A stretch of 64,000 nucleotides of DNA from Nannochloropsis oceanica (taxonomy: Eukaryota; Sar; Eustigmatophyceae; Eustigmatales; Monodopsidaceae). The notes beneath the pieces are model-generated. The model did no database searches. It had not been told where the DNA came from and saw only the letters and a list, made by a program, of their open reading frames with translations. Every line of letters begins with the position of its first letter. Within the stretch, counting starts at the first letter, position 1. The position numbers and the translations under genes were made by a program. Below, in pieces: positions 32,906 through 43,800 of the stretch. The stretch covers positions 62,001 to 126,000 of the forward strand of contig CP038132.1 of the NCBI GenBank assembly GCA_004519485.1, given 5' to 3'.

Positions 32906-33660
32906 TGCTCTAGCCAGGATCCAACGAGGAGGGGCACAGGCACCGGGAAAGGAAGGAGACCGCCAGCTTGACCACGGGGATGTGTGAGGGCGAAATTGCC
33001 AGTTGCTAGCGGAGACTGGGTGTGAGTGGGTGGAGGGGGAAGTGAGGACTTGACATATAAAGAGGGCCAGCTAGTCTGGAAGACCAAATTTTCCCGAGTG
33101 GTGATTGTCTTCATACGCCAGTCGTCCATCGCTGGGGGCACCTGCAGGTCTTCCAGAGGGCGGTGGAAGAGACGGAGGTGGTTGGCCTTTTCTGTGCGCC
33201 CTGCGTGGTAGACGAGGCCAGAAACACGTGTTGAGCAACGAGGAGGTGGAAGAAGGGGATTGACACAATCTGTAAATCCACCACATCAATCACCGCGCCC
33301 TTGTTGCACCCTCACGCAGATGCTGGCTGCAGCAGGGCTATGTTGTCTCAATATTCCGTTCAGTCCAGGCGTGAGGAGTCCTCACTGAGGACCACAACCG
33401 GACTTGTCGCCTTTCTTGGGCCCATTCGTCGCTTCCGCATGTCCGCACAGTATGAATCGTGAATCACTACCCGGTGCAACAGCAGTGTCCTCCCCCTTTC
33501 TTCGTTTCCATACCGAGGCAGCCAGCCACTGCTTGCCGTGTGTCTCGCCTTGTCTTGTTTTGCTGTATGCTACAAACCATTCAAACCTCCTCTACCCTTT
33601 TTCCCACAACACACTTCACATGTCACCTGCCCTTCCTTTGCCGATACTGACGACGAGACC
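32906..33660. other. Spacer between precursor gene and small Cys/His gene
   Basis: 755 bp with no convincing ORF. It should hold the promoters of two divergent genes. The interval 33440..33660 is C/T-rich, as expected for a leader of the small gene. The frame upstream of 33661 is open to 33538 but looks random. Confidence 0.4.
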
Positions 33661-33882
33661 ATGCCGACAAATCCTCGACCCCCGCATCGCCCTACTTACC
33701 GCTGTCGACGATGTGGAGAGGCGAAGCGCGGACATTTGTGCATCTTTGAGCAGCACGCCACCGCTACCGCCACGCGCGAAATGCAGGAACTGCATGAGCC
33801 TGAAGAGACAGTAGAAAGCAGTGTGCAGGTGGAAATGGACGCCCACATGACGGTTCGTGCCTTGGTCATGCCCATGGCGTGA
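33661..33882 (+). CDS. Small protein with C-x2-C...G-H-x-C metal-binding motif
   Basis: Seventy-three residues starting MPTNPRPPHRPTYRCRRCGE. The motif YRCRRCGEAKRGHLC (C-x2-C-G-x-x-K-x-G-H-x-C) is a compact zinc-knuckle-like signature that recurs in plant and stramenopile nuclear proteins, often beside trihelix or other DNA-binding regions. The rest is an acidic helix (EMQELHEPEETVE). Nothing else is attached, so this may be a stand-alone mini protein or the last exon of a gene whose earlier exons I missed. Known: such C2HC motifs usually bind zinc. Inferred: nuclear, protein or nucleic-acid binding. Confidence 0.5.
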   Translation: MPTNPRPPHRPTYRCRRCGEAKRGHLCIFEQHATATATREMQELHEPEETVESSVQVEMDAHMTVRALVMPMA

Positions 33883-34142
33883 GAATTGAGAGAGTCGAGA
33901 AGAGCGTACGGCCCAGGAAGGAGAAATGTATAAATTGTTACATAAGTCGTGCGGCCCTTGACATAGGCCCTTATTTTGTTGACATACAGAATTCGGCACG
34001 ATAGACGAATTCATAAATTCGAGCGAAAAGATAAACATGAATCTTGGAAACGCTGACGCTTTCAGTTCATTTCTTTACTTACAACAGTGGTAAAGCTACC
34101 AAACTAATGGTAGTAAAGTAATTTACACATACTTATTTAACA

Positions 34143-37100
34143 TTACTCCCCTTTTATTGGCTCTGCTGCCAGTTCCCCATCCTTCCGAAAGGCCTCATCG
34201 GCCACAGCGCATGCTTCGGCAACAAAGGATTCTATTTCCTCTCGACATTCCTTGAAAACCTGAAAGCTGCTGCCCAGCTGCTCGGGGCTACGGAGTTTTA
34301 AGGTGCCTGACTGTTTCTCGGCGGGCGACAAGGCTTTTTTGCAGGACTTGGATGAGCAGATAGTTGTGTGTATGTGAATATCAACGAGCATGTATAAAGA
34401 GAGAATTTAAGAATGTGAGCAACTCACCGATTGACAATAGTAGAAGAGGGGCACGTTTCCCCATTTCCCCAGTCTCTCCCTCCCTCCTCTCCACTGACTT
34501 GTCTTACCTGCGCATTCAGCCACTGCACCAAGTCGTGCGAGCGCACCACCAACCGCCCAGCGTTGTGCTCCGCAAATTCGCAAGGTAAAGGCGGCTCGAA
34601 GTCCTCCGTGAGCATCCGCTGCATGGCCGGACGAAGCACGGGCTCAAAGGGCATCTCGCTTGTGGAGGGTGGTTTACAGGGTTGAATGAGGAAAGCGATA
34701 AACGTGTGCATGCCTCTATCAGCGCATTAGCAAGCGTGTGGTCGACAAAGACAATGCATCCAAGTTCAGCCGCAGAAATCTAAAAATCGAATGGTCTGTA
34801 ACACTTTTTTGGGCTCACATCATACTCCCTCCCTACCTCCCACACCGTTTCCCTCCCTTCCTTCCAATATCGTACCTATTCCGTCCCACGCCAGTAATGA
34901 AAACGAAGTCCTTGATCAAGTCCTCGCGCTTCCCCATCTGCACATACATTTGGCTCAAGCGCTTTAAGCCTGCACGGACAGCGGCCCGTGCCACTGGTTG
35001 GGAATAACCCTGAGATGGTGAGAAAGAGGGGAGCGAAGAAAGAGAAAAAAGTGAAAGGAAGATAGACGAACCATATAGACGATAAGCAGGATCCCATCGC
35101 AGAAGAATGTATGCAAAAGAGGAGAGGAAAGATACAGACAGTCTTGGTGATCTTGACCCTCCCGAAACAAAAATTACTTACATGTAAGTCCACCAACATC
35201 CCCGGCCCTTCCGACTCCATTGCATAATCTTCCGACCGGATATAGCCCACCACACTCGTCTCGAATACATGCACCGCCAAGTCAAATTTCCGGCTTTTGT
35301 CCAAGGCATCAATCACAAGCGTCACCGTGATCATGTTGGGCGGAAACCCGTCCGCCTTCATCCTCTGCAGTATCTCCATCGCCTGCCTCCACTCATTTCC
35401 ACGCCAACACGCCACAATTGCAGTCGCATACGTCACATCATCAGCCGCCACCCCCTGGGCCTGCATGGCCTGGAATACCTTCAGCGCCATGTGCGTCTCT
35501 CCGGCATTTGCGCATGCACTGAGTACAGCATTAAACACCTGCACGTCCGGCGCCGGCCCCGAGCTCAGCATGTGGACCAATAAGTGCAAGGCCTTTTGCC
35601 ATTCCTGTCCCTGCTGCAAGGCGGCGATCACCGATGTGTAACACACCAAATTCGGCTTTACTACGTCCTGGGCATCCATACCTACAGCCTCTGCCGCCCT
35701 CGCATCCCGCTCCATCTCCTTCAATAGCAGGAAAGCCTCCCTCCATTCTCCTGCTACGGCACATGCAGTCAACACACAGCCGTACATCACCACATCTACC
35801 GGCACCTTCGCACTGCGCATGGTCCTTAGCACGTCAAACGCCAACTCATGCTCCCCCAAGCGAGCACAAGCCCTCAACGCCGCATTACATAATGTCCAAG
35901 GCAAGGGCATGGCAGGGTCGGGCCGAGCCACCCAAAGAGGCCGGAAGTAAGCCAACGCATTCTTCAAGTCTTCCTGCTCGTGTGGGCCGCGATGCCGTGC
36001 CACAGACGCCAGCATCATGTTCCCCAGCATGTGTATCGGAACCGTCTCCCCACTTGCTTCCTGCTCCAAAGCCACCTCCCCCGCTGCCGCAAGATAGGTG
36101 GGCCCTCCGGCAGCTACCAACACATCCAGCAATGCCGCCCGTGTCACGGTGGAAGGAGCCTCATTACTCCGTGCCTTCATTCGCCGGTACACTCTCATCG
36201 CCAGCTCCGCGTCCTTCGATTCCCGGCACGCAGCAATCGTAGAGGTGTACGCCCCCCTCCCCATCGGGATCCCTCGGGTCTCCTCACATTCCACCAGATG
36301 CTTGACAGCCTGCACCTTGTCCCCCATCCTCGATAAAGCCGTCACTGTTGCCTCGTAACAGATCGGCTCGAGCTTCAACCCCCTCTCTTCCATCTCCCCC
36401 ACTAATGCCATGGCCTCTACCCCCCGTGCCTCCCTCCCTAACAACAAAAACAATCGTTTCCATAACAGCGGGTCCATGACCATCCCTCGGTCGCGCATAC
36501 TCACCATCAGAGCCAGCCCCGCCTGCCACCTCCCCAGCATCTCACATGACTTCAACGCCATGCCATACCGCAATGCATCTGGCTCCACTTTTGCCTGGAG
36601 CATCGCCTGAAACCACCCCAAGAGTCGCTCGTGTTCCCCGGCCTTTTCACACGCAGCGACCAACGCATAAAACGTCATCGCCGTCGGAGGGGTAGGACCA
36701 CCGAGAGGTTTCACCAGCGCCGCCAAACGTTCCGCCAAGTCACACAAACCCAACCTCGCTAGATTACACAGCGACGCATGATAGCACGACAAGCTCAGAC
36801 TGGCAGGCACGGTAGTAGCATCCCCGCCCCTGCCCCTCCCCCGCCGTTGATGCTGCAGCTGCCGCTGTTGCTCCTGCATCCGAGCTAGCTCCTCCAGTAG
36901 GCCCTCGATGACAGTGATGTTCCCTTCGCGTGTGGCCAGGGACCAGAGGGGCTGGGTGCGATGAATGTCTCGTTCTGACGGTGGGATGGCTTGAAAGAGC
37001 TCCCAGGCTTCTTGGAGGCGCCCGGCGCGACAACACGCTTGGAGCAGCATACTGCAAATCACGACATTGGGGCGCAGCTGGTCCGCGGATACCATGTGTC

Positions 37101-38489
37101 GGAGCAGGGCGAGGGCTTCGTCGAGGTTGCCTCCTTCGGGGGCGGCAAGTCCTTCGATGACTGCGCCGTAGGTGTAGACGTCTGGGGTGAGGTTCCAGGA
37201 AGTGGTGGTACGTTGAAGACAGGCCACTGCTTCCTGCACGCGGTCGGATTTGGAGAGGGTGGAGAGGGCCATATTCAAGGTGGCCAGGTCCAGTTTGAAG
37301 GGGGTTTGCCCCGTCTCGCCCTCGCCTTGGCCTAATGGTATCTCGCTTGATGCAATTGGTGTGAGTTTGTCTTCGGCGAGGAGGAGGCGGGCGAAGGGAA
37401 GACCGAGATCGAAGGCAGCGGCGCGAAAGCAAGCGCGGAGCACGAGAGCGGCTGCTGGTTTTGAAGCTACCGGCAGGGTAAGGATTTGGGTAGCCTTTTC
37501 GTAGATACGCACGGCACGATTACCCTTGCCTAGCTTCTCGGCCGCTAGTAAGGCGACTTGCAACAGATTGCGCGTGGCTGGACAAGAAGGGTTTAGCTGA
37601 GAGAGATAGGAAGTGGGATGGGACCGGGAGGCAGTTGAGTAAGCAGTGTTTCTTTTGATTTGATTCATTCATGACAAGATCCGAACAGACATGGACTCGG
37701 GAGAGTCGTGAGAGATTACATAGAAACAAGGAGGAAAACACAAGCGTCAGCCCATCGACGCACCTCTTCTTTACGCTCGAACAAAATGTAGGTATCGAGC
37801 GCCGTTACCCAGTTTTCCATCTCGGCCGCCAGTAGCGCAGTGGCCTCGTACCATTGCGGCTTTCGGGGCAGGTTATCTCTGGACATATACCGCAGTAAAC
37901 TTAGGCATTCGAAGGGCCTCTGCGCAGCGCGGCAGACTGAGAAGGCAGCATCGTAATCAGGCAAATGTCGAACTGTCAAGCCCTGAAGATGCTCAAAAGT
38001 TCGGTGCCACTCCTCTTTTTTGTCCCCATTTTCTACCAAAGACGAAGCAGAAGTGTCCGAGGATGAAGCAGCTCGCCCACGAGGCAAGGACTTTTGGGGA
38101 GCGACATGAGAGGGAGGGGTGGGCGCAGGTGTTCGACTGCCATTTCCTCTTCTTTTTGAGGACGAAGATCGCTTGTCAGGATTATGGATATAGCCTGGCC
38201 CAGAAGCTGTCGTTGCTCTCAGGAGGACGTGCTTGTGGCTTGGAGCGGTTGTGATGAAGGTGTGTATGCGGCGACGTTCAAGGTTGATGTGAGAAGTAGA
38301 GGGAAAGACGAATGCTTCCACGATTGTCCGCCGCCACGCCACGAAAAGCATGTATATGCAGTACATGCTTCGCCACAACATCCCCAGTCTTTGCCCTGAT
38401 GATGGGGAACGGGTTGCTGCCGAGATTTGATGCGGGGGCATCTGTATTGGCTTTGTTGAGGGGGGCGACGTGTCCATGGGGTCCTCCAT
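34143..38489 (-). CDS. PPR-SMR protein, probably organellar RNA metabolism
   Basis: I join five exons (37764..38489, 35182..37596, 34876..35009, 34508..34658, 34143..34346); all phases agree and give 1209 residues. The main body holds many 35-residue pentatricopeptide repeats, e.g. VTYATAIVACWRGNEWRQAM, FNAVLSACANAGETHMAL and VCYTSVIAALQQGQEWQKAL. Exons 3 and 4 complete an SMR domain: the GYSQPVARAAVRAGLKRL region, FITGVGRNS|EMPFEPVLRP across the splice, and LPCEFAEHNAGRLVV. PPR-SMR proteins bind organellar RNA or DNA; some cut RNA, others control plastid transcription or translation. A C-terminal helical extension of about 70 residues follows. From the internal Met of MLWRSMYCIYMLFVAWRR the N-terminus resembles a signal peptide ending EAF|VF, which suggests a plastid, but the upstream Met at 38489 leaves this open. 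Confidence 0.85.
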
Positions 38490-38955
38490 CCGAGATGGCT
38501 AGGGGAGAAGACTTAAGAAACAAAAGACGTGCCCGCTTCCTGTCATTGATTGTAAACAAAGGATATCATAAAGCAGGTCTGAGGATTTGGAGAGAATTTG
38601 CCACCTAGAATGGGGCTTGGACCAGGCACAACACGTGTGCGTGTGTATCCAGAGGCAGGCCCAAGTTGAGCTTCTCGCCATTTCGACCTCCCCTCTTCCC
38701 CCCTCCCTGGATATGTGCCCACCCACTCACCTTCACGGGCAATATCACCGAAAGAAAAAAACAAAACAAAGTAAGGCGGGATACTCTTTTTTCTTTTAGG
38801 CGCGCGCGGTGCTGTTGTTGGGACCTAGTAAACTAGTCGGAAAGCAGTCAGCTCTTTCTTTTTTTCCCTTCACGCATTTTTTGTCGGTCACCGAGTGGAC
38901 AAAAAATAAGAAAAGCTCTCCTCCTTTCCCTTCCTCTCCCCTGCCCTGCTTTCTA
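38490..38955. other. Spacer: PPR-SMR promoter and 3' region of the lumen-protein gene
   Basis: 466 bp, T- and A-rich in the middle (38740..38900). No credible ORF. Contains the promoter for the minus-strand PPR-SMR gene. Confidence 0.4.
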
Positions 38956-40351
38956 TCATTCGCGTTTTACACTTGAAGCTGGATCCGCAGGCTCGGTCTG
39001 GCGTTGGTTTGTGAGCACCTCAATGTTGCCGCCACCATTCTCCTGTGCCAGCTGCGCCAAACTCCCCCCTTGAGCCTGCCGGGCCAACTCCAAATCAATC
39101 GTGGACAGGAGGCGTTGCTCTTCGTCTGTGTATTGCTTCACGCCCGTGCGGGCCGTCACTTGGATAAGGGCGTCCCGGCGGATCTAGAAATGAAGAAGAA
39201 AGAAAGGAAAAGCCAGGAAGCAAGGGTTCATTTGAGTATGAGATACACCAAGGAGCTCAGGGCCAAAAAATAACTGAATTGCAACACGTTTACCACTCCC
39301 GTACTAAACGAGGACACTCTCGACCCGCCATTCTCGTACCTGGCTGCCTGCAATAGCCACAGGCTTGGAAATCCCGAAGCCCAAAAGATCATTTTCATTG
39401 GCAGTGGAGAACTTTCCGTCCAGGTCTAGCAAGGCGGAGATACCAAGGTCGTCAAATGCGCGGTTATCTTTCTCCCAGGTTTCCTTAGTCAGGGGGAAGA
39501 GCAAATTGTTGAAGGTGAGCTCGAAGGTGTAGGGAAATTCTAAGCCTTGCAGCTTGATCCTGTCATCAAGAGAGAGAGGGAGGTGGGGAGAAGCACGCGA
39601 GTGAGTTTCCAGGAATGCGAACGGATATACCATCAGCCGTGATAGTCGAACTCACTTTTTCGCGGCTACTGGTCCACCTTCCCGCCCATAGCACGTGATG
39701 AGGAGGGCGGCATCATTGTTCTCCAGCGCGTAGTTCAGTTGTGCCGGTCGCTCAGGCCCAAAGGGATAACCCTCAATCTCCGGCAGCCGAATCATGCCCC
39801 GGGCAATCACGTCGGACAGATCCTTGTTCTCCTCTTTCAGCGATTTCGGCTCCTCCTTGACTCCTGTTTTCTTGATCTGAATTGATGTGTAATCGGGAAG
39901 AGATGAGGGAACAGGTTGGAGTGATGGGAAGGGAGAGGAGTATCGTGGATAGAGAAGATAGCAACGCGGGGGGCAGTAGAGGGCCCGAGCATGTGTATCA
40001 CACAGCCACAAAACCATCACGCGACGCCACGCCACGTCTAGACCTCCATCAATGTGTACGCACCAGTCTTGATGTCGTCTGCTTGTCATTAGCCGTCGTC
40101 GATGGCGCTGCCCACGCACCAGGCAGTCCTCCGCCCCCCAGGAAGGTTGACAATAGCACACCGGTTGCGGCAAGCGAACGCCCCACCACAGACATGCCGA
40201 CAGCTGGGATCTTACTCTTGCCTCGCTCGCCCTTGTCGGCCTGCATAACCATTCTGCTGGCCCCTCTATGGGCAAGAGGCGTAGGCATGAAGGCAAAGCA
40301 CGGGCTCAAAAGCAACAGCCCCGCTGCTGCCACGACACCACCTCGAATCAT
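38956..40351 (-). CDS. Unrecognised plastid protein, probable thylakoid-lumen precursor
   Basis: Four exons (40064..40351, 39656..39876, 39340..39559, 38956..39183) join in phase to 318 residues. The N-terminus is a layered address. First, a signal peptide, MIRGGVVAAAGLLLLSPCFA, ends at the F-M junction typical of heterokont plastid import. Then a basic transit region is followed by a second hydrophobic stretch, VGRSLAATGVLLSTFLGG, ending GAWA|AP, a lumenal processing site. The mature part has IRLPEIEGYPFGPERPAQLN, beta-rich FPYTFELTFNNLLFPLTKET and the Gln-rich tail ELARQAQGGSLAQLAQ. I do not recognise the family. By location it may belong to photosystem or lumen maintenance. It is head to head with the phosphopantetheinyl transferase gene. 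Confidence 0.7.
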
Positions 40352-40684
40352 TCTGCTGACTGCTTAGACAAGGTCGCTGTGTGTTGTGTGCGCAGTGGTG
40401 GGAGTAATGGATGGCATTGTCCAGTCAGGAGGAGACTAAGGCGCTGCTGGTTGAGGTCGGGAGTGAGGGTCAACATGATGCTCGCTCTCTGAACCGTCTT
40501 GAGGTACAACCCGCACACGCCACGCACAGTCCAAATGCTGCCATGGCGACCAAGCCAGGACTGAGCGGGCCACGGATAGGGTATAAGCTCGAGCAAGGTC
40601 GCACAGACTGCTGCCAGTGCAATCCTCACAACCAACAAGCCTCAAAGCAACCTCCTCCTTCCTTCGCTCCCGCCTCGACAGCAA
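40352..40684. promoter_or_regulatory. Divergent promoter region, lumen protein / PPTase
   Basis: 333 bp between outward-reading start codons, one of the shortest divergent spacers in the window. ORFs across it (for example 40411 on the plus strand) are in a different frame from either gene. No individual element can be named. Confidence 0.45.
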
Positions 40685-41968
40685 ATGGGGCCATACTGCT
40701 GTCCGTGTTGCTGGCCCGTCGCGGCCGTAGCTACTCTGGTCCCATCCATATCACTACCCGCAGCAGCGGCGACCACGAATCCAGCTCCACCATCGGCCGC
40801 CCCCGCCGCAGTTGCAGTCGCAGACCCTCACACGCCGCCCATCCCCGCATGTATGATTGTGGATGGTCGAGCCCCCGCTTTCGAGCAGGGCATACTCCGG
40901 CTAGGCCTGCAGATTGGTACGGAGACCATAACCCCCGGACAACGGGAGCTACTTCTTTCGCTCTTACCCGAGGGCGATGTACACAAGCTGCAGGGTTTCT
41001 ACCACGACAAGGACAGGCGGCTGGCGTTGGGAAGCCTGCTACTGCAGCGCGCTGCTACCAGTTGGGTTTTGGGTCAGCGCTTCAAGGACATCCTAATCCA
41101 ACGCACACAACCATATAACAAGCCCTATGTGGAAGCGGCGGGGACACGGCTTCCTGGGTGGAACTACAATGTGTCGCATCACGGGGATTGGGTAGTGCTG
41201 GCCAGCGAGCCTTCGGGTACAGTAGGGACAGATGTGGTGTGCTTGCAGGATCGGCCTTTCCAGGCCATGACAGCATCGGAGTATATCGACCTTTTCCGCC
41301 GTCATTTGACGCCGGCAGAGCGCGATGGATTGGAGGGATTGGCACCGAAAGGGGAGACTGCTCAGTATCGTGCGTTCTTCCGGGTGTGGGCGATGAAGGA
41401 GGCTTATATCAAGGCATTGGGAGTGGGATTGTCGTTTCCCATTCGACGATTGGAATGCAGTATCCTGGACGTTGGGAAGGATTATTTGAAGAGGGTAGAA
41501 GATGAAGGGGAAGAGGAGGAGTTGATGATGGATGGGTATGGCATGGCCGATTGGAAGCTTCGGTTTTTGGCTTTGCCGCCGGATGGATGTTATTTGTGGT
41601 GTACCGCCGTGGGACCTGCGCCCTCTCCTCATTTCCAGGATGTAGGAGGTATCGGAGGGACAGCAGCGGTGGGTATAAGCACGGTCGATGGTGATTGTAA
41701 CCCATGCAATGGCTACTTCTCTACCGTCCCCTTCTCGGCAGCGGCAAGTCAAGATGCTGCGCTGTTAACGGCAACGGCAGCGGCAGCAGCCACCAAGGCG
41801 CCGGCATCGGGCCATACACAACAGAGGTTGCGGAGGCAGTATCACGTACTTAGCATTCGAGATATTTTACCTTGGTCGGTTCAAGCTGAGTGGGATGCCT
41901 CAGGAGGAGGAAGTGGTAGCACGGAAGCAGCAGCAGCAGCAGCAGTATCCGTGTCAACTCAAGATTGA
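40685..41968 (+). CDS. 4'-phosphopantetheinyl transferase, Sfp/AASDHPPT type
   Basis: A 427-residue intronless frame. The three Sfp-class signatures are present in order: substrate/CoA-side NKPYV and WNYNVSHHGDWVVLA (about residues 158-170), metal-binding VGTDVV (about 180-185) and the FRVWAMKEAYIKALGVGL helix (about 230-248), with the acidic and Lys residues that bind magnesium and CoA. The enzyme transfers 4'-phosphopantetheine from CoA to a Ser on acyl-carrier domains of fatty-acid, polyketide or alpha-aminoadipate enzymes. The N-terminus (MGPYCCPCCWPVAAVA, then Ala/Pro-rich) may be a targeting leader; conserved sequence begins near CMIVDGRAPAFEQG, so a shorter start at that Met is possible. 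A long Ala/Ser-rich tail of about 100 residues, absent from typical members, ends in poly-Ala. Which carrier proteins it serves cannot be told. Confidence 0.9.
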   Translation: MGPYCCPCCWPVAAVATLVPSISLPAAAATTNPAPPSAAPAAVAVADPHTPPIPACMIVDGRAPAFEQGILRLGLQIGTETITPGQRELLLSLLPEGDVHKLQGFYHDKDRRLALGSLLLQRAATSWVLGQRFKDILIQRTQPYNKPYVEAAGTRLPGWNYNVSHHGDWVVLASEPSGTVGTDVVCLQDRPFQAMTASEYIDLFRRHLTPAERDGLEGLAPKGETAQYRAFFRVWAMKEAYIKALGVGLSFPIRRLECSILDVGKDYLKRVEDEGEEEELMMDGYGMADWKLRFLALPPDGCYLWCTAVGPAPSPHFQDVGGIGGTAAVGISTVDGDCNPCNGYFSTVPFSAAASQDAALLTATAAAAATKAPASGHTQQRLRRQYHVLSIRDILPWSVQAEWDASGGGSGSTEAAAAAAVSVSTQD

Positions 41969-42155
41969 GAAATGTAGCATACTGTATGTGAATGAGTCCT
42001 GAATAAAAGAAAAGTACTATAATATTAACTTCATCACAACGAGAGATTCAGTGGTCCCGTCTCTCTCTGTGTGACACCATGTGACTGCCTGCAGCGACAC
42101 GGTACCTTGCTTCCTTCCTTGGGTGTGTACTTTGCTCTTCCGAAACACACGCCTC

Positions 42156-42898
42156 TCATCGAATAATCGCATTTTGGCTCCAAAAGTCCACACTCTCCAA
42201 ATACTTCTCCCTGACCAATTCCACACCCGACCCGCCATACTCCCTGCCCAGGGCATTCCTCAGCATCGTTATCGGCTGCATGGGCAACTCATGGTCCGCG
42301 TCTTGAGCCTTCACAGAAATGATGCCCCACGGCGCGGTTTCGTGAGAGGCGGCCTTGTCGGGGTTACCCATGTCAGCGTTCTCTTTTCGGATCTGCTCTC
42401 GGCTGTAGAGGATGATGTCGAGGTGCGTCGCCCGTCTGGGGGGCACGAGGTCTTTCGGGAAGAATCGAACCTGGTGGAGGAAGGGGGGGTGGGAGGGGCA
42501 TGACAGAGTCAACATTCATGTTCATCTGACAAGTGAAAGAGGACCCATGACGAAGGGTTGCTGAACCACAAGCAAACGCATAAATACGTTTTTAGTGCAC
42601 GTACCATCACTGGCAGCTCTTGCTCTGTCCTTGCCTCATACACAGAACGCAGCAAGTGCTCATTTTCGGGCGTGATGGGCGCCGTACCAGCCGTCAACCC
42701 CGCAAAATTGGGCATAAAAATATGCTTACAAAATGGGGCGTAGCCATCCGCTAGGTGTGGATTAGCATGATAATACGCATTTACTCTCGCTTCGAACTCG
42801 GCAGGGGGCATGGTGATTTTTGAGCCACCGTATTCAGGCGAGAACTGTCTGAGACAAAAATCGTCGACGGTAAGGTTGTACACGCTTTCCGCGGCCAT
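42156..42898 (-). CDS. DUF3228 family protein
   Basis: Two exons (42605..42898 and 42156..42470) join in phase to 202 residues across a 134-nt intron. The N-terminus MAAESVYNLTVDDFCLRQF is followed by HLADGYAPFCKHIFMPNF and, after the splice, RFFPKDLVPPRRATHLDIIL, HETAPWGIISVKAQD and the C-terminal signature YGGSGVELVREKYLESVDFW. These features and the length match the DUF3228 family, found in algae, plants, protists and some bacteria. The family has no established activity as far as I know. No targeting signal or membrane segment is evident, so it is probably cytosolic. It shares its upstream region with the MTFP1 gene. Confidence 0.82.
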
Positions 42899-43800
42899 GC
42901 TGAACTGCGTGATTGGATGGTAGCTTAAGATTAGGACGAGGGAAATGTCAATTTGATGAGCTATCCCAGAGACGTACCCGTCGACAGAGGGGAGATGGAC
43001 GAGCCTTCTTGAGGGAGCTGATAAGCGCGCCCGATCCCACAAAAGCCGATGATGTGACGAACGAGGGTGACCCACCCACCACTATGAAGAGGATTTTGAA
43101 AGGATGCGCGTCAGAATCATATACCCGCATGCAATTGACAGGGGAAAGGATGCCAAGCAAAGGAAGACATACGGGAGGGCGTTCTCGATGAGCACGAACC
43201 CTGTATTTATTTGGCTTCTCTGCAAAGAGGGATAGGCCACGAGGTGGGTTGAATCGTCAACGAAACCCTATCGCCTTTCACAACCGCGTTCTTTTGTCCA
43301 GCTCTACTAGCATTATTGACATACGTTTAGTCCATGTCGACACGTCAACGCCCCTCTCCAACCATCATGCACCTAGGCCCCTAAAGTTGCCCACCCTCCT
43401 TCCTCTTTCCATTAAAGAACGTACCAAATATTGCTAGGCTCCTCGACAAGGCAAAGGCTTTCATGCACTGCGTGTTGATGGTGATGCTGTGTCTTCCCGT
43501 GAAGTGTGTGCATGTTGTGTTGTCATATCTGAAACGACAGTGTTGCCACTCGCTGTCGGCGATGAGGAATGACGCGCCATCTTCGGTTCCCCAAGACCGC
43601 CCTCTCTCAGCCTCAGCGCGTGCCATGCACCTTCCCAGCCAATCCTCACACTCGCACCAGTCCCCTTACAACGGTTCACAGGTGTTTGTCCTTGCGGCCT
43701 GCGGTTTGCACGACTTCCCGCCTGCTGCCTGTATTCCCCGGCCTAGGTCCTCCTTCCAGTCGAGATCGTTTGAAGCCCACGGCCGCTCACAGCAGACGCG
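42899..43800. other. Divergent spacer, DUF3228 / MTFP1 genes
   Basis: 902 bp. Several short ORFs on both strands are present but none has recognisable protein features. Both promoters must lie here. Confidence 0.4.

Noticed and set aside
34876-35181. Apparent C-terminal extension of the PPR frame through 35010..35181
   Set aside because: This stretch is an intron with good GT-AG ends; reading through it gives a hydrophobic sequence with no PPR or SMR features, whereas splicing restores the SMR domain.
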